From Larix sibirica (Eukaryota > Streptophyta > Pinopsida > Pinales > Pinaceae): DNA of 27,139 nt. Shown piece after piece: positions 18,849-27,139 of this stretch (position 1 is the first letter of the stretch; the number at the start of each line of letters is the position of its first letter). A model generated the notes under the pieces. The model saw only the letters and a list, made by a program, of their open reading frames with translations. It was not told the origin of the DNA and did no database searches. Location of the stretch: contig NWUY0300033135.1 in the NCBI GenBank assembly GCA_004151065.3, positions 21,828 through 48,966 on the forward strand. The letters are read 5' to 3'. Position numbers and translations under genes: made by a program.

Positions 18849-19733
18849 ATGTCGTTACAAGTTCAAGTAGTTATAGAACCCTTTGAGAAGTGGGATCTTG
18901 ACTTTGTGGGCCCATTTAACCCTCCATCCCAGCAGAAATCATATATTTTTTTCTATACGGATTATGTGACTAAGTGGGTTGAAGCGAAGGCTCTTTTCAA
19001 TGCAACAGAACATGCTGTCATTGATTTCTTGTTTGAGGAAATTTTTGTCCGATATGGAATGCCAAGGGAGATAGTTACGAACAGAGGAAAAACATTTACT
19101 GGGAATAAGATTGATCAGATGCTTTCAAATTATAAGAGCTAGCACCGCATCACTTCACCATATCACCCACAAGCCAATGGGCAGGTGGAGAGTACAAATA
19201 AAGTATTGGAAAATATTATTACAAAAATTGTGGCTAGCCATTTCAAAGATTGGTTTGATAGATTGTCGGAAGCTTTATGGGAATATAGGATGACTTGGAG
19301 AAGAACCATAGTTTTTTTTCCATTTGAGTTGGTATACTATAAGCATCCAATATTCCCAATTGGATTTTAAATCAGTACACTTAGAAAAACTATAGAAATT
19401 GGATTAGATTTTATAGTAGCTCAAAAGCATAGGTTGGATCAGATCAATGAGTTGTATGAAATTCAATTAGCAGCGTTGCAACATATTGATATCGTTCAAC
19501 AACAACGTGCTAAGTGATATGATAAAATTATTAAAAAGAAGGTGTTCCAACCGGGAGATTGGGATCTATTGTATGATTCCAGATTCAAGGGTTTTAAAGG
19601 TAAACTTTGGAGTAGGTGGTTGGTCCTGAATGAGGTATACATAGTATTTAGAAATGGGGCTATTAAACTTGTCACCATAAATGAAGACCGTACTCCTCTG
19701 CTCACAAATGGAGACCGTTTACGGGAATAAATA
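18849..19733 (+). pseudogene. Integrase core and C-terminus of the Tat-like element
   Basis: The core runs from FEKWDLDFVGPF (first catalytic Asp kept) through YTDYVTKWVEAKAL and RYGMPREIVTNRGKTFTGN, where the second catalytic Asp is Asn (19080-19082). After a TAG it reads SPYHPQANGQVESTNKVLEN, keeping the Glu, then FPFELVYYKHPIFP. The C-terminal part after a TAA and a TGA includes VFQPGDWDLLYDSRFKGFKG and KLWSRWLV, a GPY/F-like module in the form usual for the Tat/Athila group. No chromodomain follows, in contrast to the element at 11155-12400. The reading frame is well kept across the core, so this copy is younger than the chromovirus. Confidence 0.9.
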
Positions 19734-20012
19734 TCATAATCCATCTTCAAAAGATTCTTTTGTTCAATAGATCACCTCTAATCCACATTTTAGGTGCTCT
19801 TGAATGAGGAACATTCCTCTATGTCCACAACAACTTGATTAAAAAAAATAATGTAAAAAAATAGAAAAATAAGAAGAATAGTCTTGACTGTGAAATTCTG
19901 TCGTAATGCAGTTAAGAGGATGTCAGCTAAAAACTAGTTCTCTAGCAGTCGATATCTTAAAAAAAAACTCTATTGTTACTTCAGGAATTTTTTAATTTTA
20001 GGAATAAAATTT
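19734..20012 (+). other. 3' spacer after pol
   Basis: Non-coding, A-rich, between the integrase end and the minisatellite. A first isolated repeat-like TATTGTTACTTCAGG lies near 19973. Confidence 0.6.
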
Positions 20013-20334
20013 TGTTGTTACTTTTCCACGTGTTGTTACTTCTCCAGATGTTGTTACTTTTCTACACGTTGTTACTTCTCTAGATGTTGTTATTTGTTTG
20101 CGCATTATTACTTCTACAAATGTTTACTTGTGTGCACATTGTTACTTCTATAGATATTGTTACTTTTCTAGGCGTTCTTACTTCTCTAGACATTGTTACT
20201 TGTCTGGACGATGTTACTTCTGCAGATGCTGTTACTTTTACAGTCACTATTACTTCTCTAGGTGTTGTTACTTTTCTAGGTACTGTTACTCTTTTTCACA
20301 TTGTTACTTTGCCAATTGTTGTTACTTCTTCAAG
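20013..20334 (+). repeat. 18-bp minisatellite, about 18 units
   Basis: Consensus close to TGTTGTTACTTCTCTAGA. Seventeen units are 18 bases and one (near 20119) is 16. GTTACTT is the invariant core, and the next bases tend to alternate between TTC and CTC, hinting at a 36-base higher-order unit. It sits between integrase and the extra ORFs. Minisatellites in this untranslated zone are known in Tat-lineage elements and have been proposed as a seed of satellite DNA. Two long reading frames across it are by-products of the repeat, which lacks stops in two frames. Confidence 0.95.
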
Positions 20335-20966
20335 CGACAACATTGATACATATTAATCTTCATTTGCTTGATCAACTGTTGTTACAAGTAACATCACGAT
20401 CAGGCAACATATTTGTATGTACAAATACTATCACGTGGAGAACAAAAATGAAAATACCAACACTTAATTTCACTTCCGAAAAAATTAGTTTGCACCGGCC
20501 AATTCAACAATTATTATCTTTCACACACTGCTACTACCTCCAGTTGATTCGTCTTCACCCGTCAAAATGATAAAAGGATATCATGATTTCACACTCTCCA
20601 CTCGTCATGACGATGGGTAAGTTAACTTAGGTATGGATCACTTAAACGTTTCATAACTTCTTAATCAACGTGGTACAAAAGTGGCTAACATCTCAGCGGT
20701 GATTGGACGAGGAACCCAAGGTAATTAAGTTGGGGTGAGGTGGGTTATTCCCAAAATCTAATCATGTTAGACCACGTAGGCCATTCAACATGGGTAATTA
20801 AACTTTCGCATGCCATATACGTTAAACCTAAAACAAGAAGCTTACCCAATTTAGATTAAAAATCTTCACCACCTTTCTATTCTTGCATGAGAACTAAAAC
20901 TTAAACATGTAGAAAAGACTTGATATAGTCTCCTAAGTTAAGAAATAAGCCAATAAAAATTCAAAT
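20335..20966 (+). other. Spacer between minisatellite and extra ORF
   Basis: Non-coding as far as I can tell. No splice acceptor or promoter stands out. Confidence 0.5.
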
Positions 20967-23085
20967 ATGGGGGGCTCTGTAGTAGGCCATGAACCGTAAG
21001 ATCCAGAACATATTTGGTTAAAAAGGGATGTGTACCAACTATTCCAAAATGTTGGTTGGGCCGCATATTTCGAGAAATTGCATGGGTTTGATGAAGAAAT
21101 AACATTGCAGTTTTCCCAAAACCTACATGTGGAGAAATCTATAGTCAGGGGGATGGAAGTTATGGTTACAGAAGAGAGCATAGCGAGAGAAATAGGCCTA
21201 CCCCTAGAAGGAGAACGATGGTTGAATAGGAGGACATTACTGGAATATGCAAAGAAATAATTTTGCAGGGATGGAGAGGTGTTGAGAAGGCAAGGGAAGG
21301 GTTACACTCGAAGTTCATTGCCTGGAATTTTGAAAGAGGTGGCCCTGTACATTAAAAAATACTTCATCTGTGAAGGCATATATCAGGTACTCTTTGCCTA
21401 CCATCTTAAATTTCTTACTCATATGAGGCATGGTGAGCATTTAAATGTCCCCTATTTCCTTTTGGGCTCGTTAAAATTAATGGCGAGAGCTGCAAGGGGT
21501 TCAAAACACCCTCTAACGGCACTAACACATCATGGGCTTGTTAAAATTATTATTTTGGACGCCCTCGAAGATGCTTAGTCATCATGGGCCCAATTTTTGG
21601 TCCTACAAGAATGAGATGAAGATGAACAACAAGATAAGGAAGAACAAGTTGAGGTACAAGAGGATGAGGAAATGAGATAGGTAGAACAACCAGAGGAAAC
21701 TTAAATAGGGACTGTTTATGGGGTGAAAGGAGTTGAACATGATGATGATCCTGAAGAGATTAATGAGAATACTGGGGATAATGCCATGGTGGCCCTTTCA
21801 GATAGCAATGTGGATATTGTCGAGAAATAACCTTCTCAAGAGAATTGGAATCCATGCTTTCTTGAAGAGGAGCAACCACTAATGCCTACTACACCACAAG
21901 GAAGAAAGAAGCGAGTGGCATAATTTGTGGCATTTTTTCCTACACACAAAACCAGGTCTATGGGCCTAGAATCACCCATTTTAGAACCGCCTGTCATTAT
22001 CCCTAGAACCACTATAGAGGAATCGACCAAGGAAGAGGGTGCAATCAAAGAAATGGATCGAAGTAAACTTGATGAAATGAGGGTTGATAAAGAGAAAGAA
22101 CTTGAAGTCACTCACCCAAAAATTGTTAAGGAGAATGTCATTCTTGTTCCATAAGAACCGGACATGGATTCAAGAGGAGAAGACATGGGGCCTTCTACAC
22201 AAGAAATGACAGAAGTAACAACCAGAGAAAAAGCCATGTCTGCTCCACAAGTACCAGACATTGGAATTAAAATTAAAATGGAAACGACTCAGTTTGAGAA
22301 GGAAACGCCTTCTTTACCGCCAAAATTTATCATGGAAGATATAAGGCTAGCTCCACAAGAACCTGGTGAGAATACAATAGGATATGGGATTGCATGTTTG
22401 AACATTGAAGTAACGTCCAAATAAGAAGGGGACACACATAATCCTAATGTGACTAAATTCGACCCATCTAGGGTAAAAAGTGAAAAAGGGGATCCTAGCA
22501 CAAAAGATAAAAGAAGGAAGCCCCCCCCTTCTTTAGTTAAGAAGGTTGCAATATTGACTAGGAGGAATCAGAAATTAAGGCAATGAATCAGGAAGTTGAG
22601 GAAACAGATCAAGGAATTAACTAATTCCCTAGGATTGGATGCCCTTGCTTGTGCAACTTGATTGTTTTAGAACAATCTTGTTTCGAGAAAGGGGAAAGGA
22701 AGGATGACAAAGAAAATACAGAACAACCCTCGATATGGTAGGGAATCCTGAATGAAGAAAGGTACAAGAAAGGGAGAAGGGAGAAGCATACAATTTCAAC
22801 CCAAACTGGTTTACCTTCTCCCCTGTTATTGCAAGCTGAAAGGGACAAGTGAAAAATAGTAGAAGAATCATTTCCGGAAGGTGTGGTGTACTCGACAAAA
22901 CATAGACAGACCACTAAGGCCTTGGAAAGAAGAAGATGGGAAGATATTTCCCTCTATAAGGAAAAAGAAAGAGTTTGAGAAGCAGATAAAAGGAAGTTTG
23001 GGATGACTCGAGAAATTATTAAGAAACAATAGGAGGAAAAGAATGTTATACAAACATTGGTTTGTGATTTGTTGCGTTGTTGAGC
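20967..23085 (+). pseudogene. Extra ORF A of the Tat-like element, downstream of pol
   Basis: From the ATG at 20967 one frame runs for about 590 codons with some 13 in-frame stops (first at 20997, 21258, 21576, 21612) but no frameshift until about 22740. The N-terminal domain reads VYQLFQNVGWAAYFEKLHG, then EESIAREIGLPLEGERWLNR (about 21171-21230) and a helical part (IKKYFICEGIYQVLFAYHLK) to 21575. This resembles the N-terminal domain of ORFs annotated as putative plant transposon protein, found with Athila-type elements. A long acidic, Glu- and Pro-rich linker follows (21600-22500), then a basic, coiled-coil-prone tail (KKVAILTRRNQKLR; later KALERRRWEDISLYKEKE in another frame). Its position between pol and the 3' LTR is where some plant gypsy elements carry env-like or other extra ORFs. 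No signal peptide or membrane segment is visible, so I do not call it an envelope. Function unknown. Confidence 0.65.
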
Positions 23086-23136
23086 ACCATCTCTTGTGTA
23101 TGCCTTGTTTTTAAAAGAGAAGTCCCTTCTTTTTAG

Positions 23137-23880
23137 TTAACTGCCATATTTACGGGTGTAAGTCCTCTAATTACCGATTTTAAGGGTTTTTGGAGAGTTT
23201 TCTCTCAGGTGGATATACTCACCCAACATTTTACCCTTGGAGAGAGACTTCAACCTGCTACCCTTCTTGGGGACTTACAATTAAGAGATTTTGTGTCTTA
23301 TATGCTGAAGCAAATTAGGTGGAAGAGGGAAAAAGAAACTTTGGATTCTAACTAGGCTAAATGTGGCCTAACTATAAGGGTTGAGCCTGCCAATGTAGTA
23401 AAATTTAACCTGGCTCAAGATCCATTTTATAGATCCCCTGAGGCAGCCATAAGGGTTGTCCCTATTCAGTCACAGGTTCTACTCCATTATGTGGAGTGTA
23501 TCAATGACATTTATTATGATTCCTTGGGAAGTATCAAAAGGAGGTGGCATCTATCCTCTGTAGTAGTTAGAACTAGGGAACCTTCTGGGTTCCCTAATTT
23601 CGATAGGGCTATGAGTAGATTAAACAAATATATACAATGCATTCAACAAAGAGGGCCAAGGTGGATTGGTCTAAGGTTACATTTCCCTCTTATTTGGTTT
23701 CCAATTGACAAATATAGGCCTCTGTGTGATTTGGATACACCAAAACAGTTGTGGGGAAGTGAGGTGATGATTTCAGCAGGGTCCAGGGCTTCTACAAAAG
23801 AGACACGTGATACATACCAACTTAGCTCTTTACGCGAATCCTTTTTTGAGGTTAACTTGGATATTATATGGGATGCATGA
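23137..23880 (+). pseudogene. Extra ORF B, ends just before the polypurine tract
   Basis: About 247 codons, one in-frame TAG (23353), stop TGA at 23878. It reads FTGVSPLITDFKGFWRVFSQ, VDILTQHFTLGERLQPATLL, then NLAQDPFYRSPEAAIRVVPI, YYDSLGSIKRRWHLSSVVVR and a Trp/Pro-rich RWIGLRLHFPLIWFPIDKY before SSLRESFFEVNLDIIWDA. A TAG just upstream (23134) separates it from ORF A's degraded end, so A and B may once have been one protein or two. The stop lies 14 bases before the polypurine tract, confirming that it belongs to the element. I do not recognise a domain. It is soluble in appearance, with no transmembrane helix. Confidence 0.6.
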
Positions 23881-23893
23881 GTACATGCATTAG

Positions 23894-23910
23894 GAAAAGT
23901 TGGGGGAATA
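23894..23910 (+). other. Polypurine tract of the Tat-like element
   Basis: AAAAGTTGGGGGAATA, purine-rich apart from three T, directly before the TGTTGGG LTR start. It would be the plus-strand primer site. Confidence 0.65.
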
Positions 23911-24276
23911 TGTTGGGCCCATGAATTGTCACCTTTTTGGCCACCTTTTTACTTGTTTTTGAGCTTCTTTGAATCCATTCTTACCTCTTTTTGATACTAT
24001 CCTACTTCTAGTTGAAGTCCTAGACCTAAGGTATAGCCTCTCCAAGTATTACATTGTTTTCAGTTATAATTTAACGGTTTAAAGTGGTTTTTTTACTTGA
24101 GTTGGCTTATTAATTAGATGATTCAGGATCTTGTGTGAACAGGGAAAGAACAGGTTAATAGTGCATTGAACATTGGATGTTTTTACTTCCCTGTGGACCA
24201 AAGTACAAGCTATTTTTGGACTATTTTTACCTATGATGTTGCTACTTCTTCGCATACAACGTTGTCATAATTTTGA

Positions 24277-24312
24277 CACTTGAGCATTTGGGCTTCGACC
24301 GATGCTCAAGTG
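24277..24312 (+). repeat. Perfect hairpin in the LTR
   Basis: CACTTGAGCAT and ATGCTCAAGTG form an 11-base perfect stem around a 14-base loop. It lies upstream of the LTR TATA box, so it would act as DNA or in the 3' RNA end rather than in the 5' leader. Confidence 0.9.
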
Positions 24313-24485
24313 CGAGTTATATGAATGCCACCATGGAAACATGTGGTTATTCGAGGATATAGAAGTCTTAGCTTTTATGATATACTATGTATATTTTTAT
24401 AAACTAGTTGTAACAACAATCAACAAGTAACATATATAGGTTATAAATTGAATGGGAAACCTTGAGAATCTTCAATGAGTGATAA

Positions 24486-24494
24486 TATAAAAAG
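24486..24494 (+). promoter_or_regulatory. LTR TATA box
   Basis: TATAAAAAG, about 575 bases into the LTR, with GC-richer, structured sequence before it. A plausible core promoter for the element's RNA. Confidence 0.45.
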
Positions 24495-25391
24495 ACGTAT
24501 CATGTGGTTCACAGGGGGTATGTAGAATAGAGGAGTAAGACTGGGAGGAAAAAGAGGAGCGCAATCAGAGTATTGTTGTGTCTTGTAACTGGACCTTTTC
24601 TCTTATAATATCAATGCTCCTTTGATTATTTAAGTCTTTGAGTGTGTACAAAATCCTGGTGAGAAAAGGAAGGGCCCCCTTCCCTGACCAGGAGCAACTT
24701 GATTTATTATTTGCTTTCTAGAATAATTATTGTTGTGTGTGTCTATTTATTAATATCTTTACTATTGTATTGATTGATTCCAGAATTATTATTTTGGGGT
24801 TTCTTAGTTAAATAACTGGTTGATGAGTGAATGTGTGATTTCTATTATTGAACAATCCTCTATTACTTCTTTGAATTTAATTGCAGAAAATATTAATTGG
24901 GTTTTCTTAAGTTAGATGGTACCTTTATTTTTATAGAAGCATTGTTTCTCTAAGATTGGATAGATGATTGAATTCAGATGTTACTTTTCGATGTGCCTTT
25001 CTATTATAAGAGTTTGGTGAATGATCACTAGTTTCCTATAGATCATGATTTATTTCCTATAGTATAATTTTCCTAAAGAGTGAATTGTTAGTGATTGAGT
25101 GTTGTAGTTAAGCATTTTCTTATTTTCCAAGTTGTGTAGATTATTGTAGAATGCTTTTCATATCTCAGAGTAGTTTCAGTAGTGTATTGTTCCATAATAG
25201 AGTTTCACAGAGTGGTAGTTAGTGAATCTCTGTTAATTAATGAATGAGTGCTTTTAGATTGAGTGGATTGGATGCTACTCTACTTCATTAACTACATTGC
25301 ATTTGGTTTTCCCTTACATCATTAGAAGGAATTTGTATCTGCATATACTTTGCAAGTAGCCTTGAAAGTAAATATTCCTTTATTGACATTT

Positions 25392-25411
25392 TGTGTGTGT
25401 GTGTGTGTGTT
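25392..25411 (+). repeat. (TG)n microsatellite
   Basis: About nine or ten TG units, near the right end of the LTR. Confidence 0.95.
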
Positions 25412-25761
25412 AGTTAGGTGATTTTGACAAACCATTATTAGCCCCAACAATTTGGAAGGCCGAATACACCTTTTATGGATGGAATAAAAGAAGCGTCCAA
25501 TATAATGTATTTGTTAGGCATGCTATAGTTTCACTATATTAGCTGGAATATTCTCTTTTCACATCATCTAGGTTTCATTTTATTCTTAGTTTACTTATTA
25601 TTCCTTGTGATGTATCTACCCATTGAGCATCCATCTTTCACAATTTGTTATTATGAGAGTGTAACATATGGAAATTTAAAATCACATTGGTAAGGAAAGA
25701 AACATCAATAGAGTCTTACTTATAGATATCCCTTCTTCCACATTAATATAGTTGGAATCCT

Positions 25762-25818
25762 TTTTATGTTATGGATTTCACATTAATTGTCAGAATTTGT
25801 TTTATGTTATGGATTTCA
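25762..25818 (+). repeat. 19-bp direct repeat
   Basis: TTTTATGTTATGGATTTCA occurs at 25762-25780 and 25800-25818, a 38-base period. Confidence 0.9.
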
Positions 25819-27019
25819 TCATTAGTAATAACAACAAATATTACAAACTACTTCTTTCAACTTTTTATGATATATTAATGCTATTGGATGAATTAGACTT
25901 GAGAGAATCACTATCATACTTGAGCATATTATCTTCATTGCTCATGAAACAACACATTTTACTAATTCCTATTATGTTACATGACAAAGTAAGAGATTTG
26001 GTTGGAAATAAAATAAATTACATAAACTGAAGATTGAAATTAGAGTGAAGTTGTACAAATAAGAAGCAAAAGAAATATAACATTTGTGGGAAACATACTA
26101 ACCTTGAAAATTTCTAAAAATATTATAAACTAATGGATTTATTGAAATCCATGTAATGATACTCCTATAATGGTGAATGAAGGTTTGAGGGGGAAAAAAA
26201 CATGTAATTTCTATGGGCCAACTTTGATAGTTATAATGTATGTCCTAGCAAATGATATTTGGAGATCACTATCACTCTTTGAACCTAAGATATGCTTCAA
26301 ACCTTCATTCTCATGGAGTGGTTACTTGCTCTCATTCTAATGATCCAAATCTCAAGGGATGAGATCCAGAATGCTTGAATTCTCAAAGGAGACAAGAGTA
26401 AATATGAAAATATTCAGTGAAATACATAGAAGGAATGTCGATGGAAACACATAACTAAAATACACCACAAAAATATAAGGAGAGTTGGAGAAGAAATATT
26501 TTGTTAATATGAATCATTATATGCAACGAGGGCAATTTTATGACCTCTCCTTCTTGGCCTTGAATCTATTCCTACTACATTTTTATAAGGTGCTTTGATG
26601 ACAAAGTGAACTTTGATTAAGATTGACTTCATATTTTCCATGTTTCATTTTACATTTAATAATAATATGGTTTCTAACTTATACATTCAAAGTTAGACTA
26701 TAAACCCCCTAAGATTCATTTTAGAAGAAGATTGACAAAAGTGGAGTGTGGTCTTATTTTTACTGTGGCCCATCAGTATGGGAATGGAGGGTGAGATCTT
26801 CTTATATTATGCTCATGTTATAATGATTAATGCTACTTTAGGCATAAATATGCAGAACTTTTTCCTTTAAAGTTATTATTAATGTTGTATGTTCGAAAAG
26901 GTGTTATAAATATTTGTATTTTTTTGTAACTATTCAGTTGTGGTTAGTTGGATGAATGGGGTAAACAGATTGGATAATTATTTTTTGACGCTCATCTATG
27001 AGGATATTCAACTTTATTG

Positions 27020-27073
27020 ATCAACATATAATTTTATTTATTTTTTATCAACATATAATTTTATTTGTTTTCG
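27020..27073 (+). repeat. Tandem repeat, 27 bp x 2
   Basis: ATCAACATATAATTTTATTT begins both units (27020 and 27047), which diverge only in their last few bases. Confidence 0.95.
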
Positions 27074-27139
27074 TTATGTGTGTTGATGTATTTGTAACTT
27101 CGGAAGATATTATTCTATGTATTACACTTGTACTTTATT

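Larger units (their letters stand above)
23911..25449 (+). repeat. 3' LTR of the Tat-like element (1539 bp)
   Basis: Starts TGTTGGGCCC after the polypurine tract and ends GCCCCAACA. TGTTGGG and CCCAACA are inverse, as LTR ends should be. Inside are a TATA box at 24486-24494, a hairpin at 24277-24312 and a (TG)n run near the end. No matching 5' LTR is in the window, because the element's left end is deleted or outside. The end was found from the inverted ends only, so it is an inference. Confidence 0.7.
25450..27139. other. Right flank; no gene seen
   Basis: AT-rich flank beyond the LTR. A 92-codon plus-strand frame at 25752-26030 is low in charge and shows no domain. Two short direct repeats are listed separately. 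Confidence 0.5.

Noticed and set aside
20084-20356. Two overlapping plus-strand ORFs rich in Val-Thr or Cys-Tyr repeats
   Set aside because: They are translations of the 18-bp minisatellite, whose unit lacks stops in two frames. A real repeat protein would not be expected in two frames at once.
25450-25470. Possible tRNA primer-binding site after the LTR (ATTTGGAAGGCCG)
   Set aside because: Spacing after CAACA recalls an Athila-type site, but the match beyond TGG is poor and the complement does not resemble a known tRNA end. It would also make this a 5' LTR, against the polypurine tract on its left.
1-27139. CRISPR arrays, bacterial operons, ribosome binding sites, rRNA genes
   Set aside because: No regularly spaced repeats with unique spacers and no compact operon layout. 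Introns, LTRs and plant gene relics show eukaryotic nuclear DNA.

Overview
This window looks like repeat-rich nuclear DNA from a gymnosperm, most likely a conifer. It is AT-rich and holds no intact protein-coding gene. What can be read is layered, decayed retroelements plus broken fragments of host genes. The conifer call is an inference. It rests on a Penelope-like GIY-YIG endonuclease remnant (in plants these elements are, as far as I know, mainly reported from conifers), on Ty3/gypsy remains of both the chromovirus and the Tat/Athila types, and on a plant-type beta-carotene hydroxylase fragment. Ambiguous bases at 1591-1592, 7638 and 16572 mark draft assembly joins or unresolved bases.

Region by region. 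1-1590: 3' end of an LTR element, with a polypurine tract and an LTR starting at 1058 that runs into an N gap. 1593-7637: mostly featureless, but with possible spliced exons on the minus strand (3703-4551), a short unidentified open frame on the plus strand (5138-5329), and a minus-strand, frameshifted, coiled-coil ORF of several hundred codons (5870-7637). 7639-8040: a second copy of the same LTR, its first 122 bases nearly identical to the bases before the first N gap. 8055-12400: a decayed plus-strand chromovirus, with reverse transcriptase at 8055-8590 and integrase plus chromodomain at 11155-12400. It is interrupted by a minus-strand Penelope-like endonuclease (9855-10470) that carries a recent 53-bp tandem duplication. 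12401-14060: AT-rich, no genes seen. 14304-14685: 5' end of a leucine-rich-repeat protein gene, with stops. 15024-16350: four partial exons of a beta-carotene hydroxylase gene, introns retained.

16682-25449 is one large 5'-truncated Ty3/gypsy element of Tat/Athila type: protease-RT spacer, RT, RNase H, zinc-binding region, integrase, an 18-bp minisatellite, two extra ORFs after pol, a polypurine tract and a 1539-bp LTR whose ends match as TGTTGGG and CCCAACA. 25450-27139 shows only short repeats.

Nothing here appears functional. Each coding relic has stops, frameshifts or lost catalytic residues, and many lesions are the C-to-T type expected of methylated, silenced plant repeats. The main interest is the nested history (Penelope element inside a chromovirus), the side-by-side host gene fragments, and the unusual 3' half of the Tat-like element.
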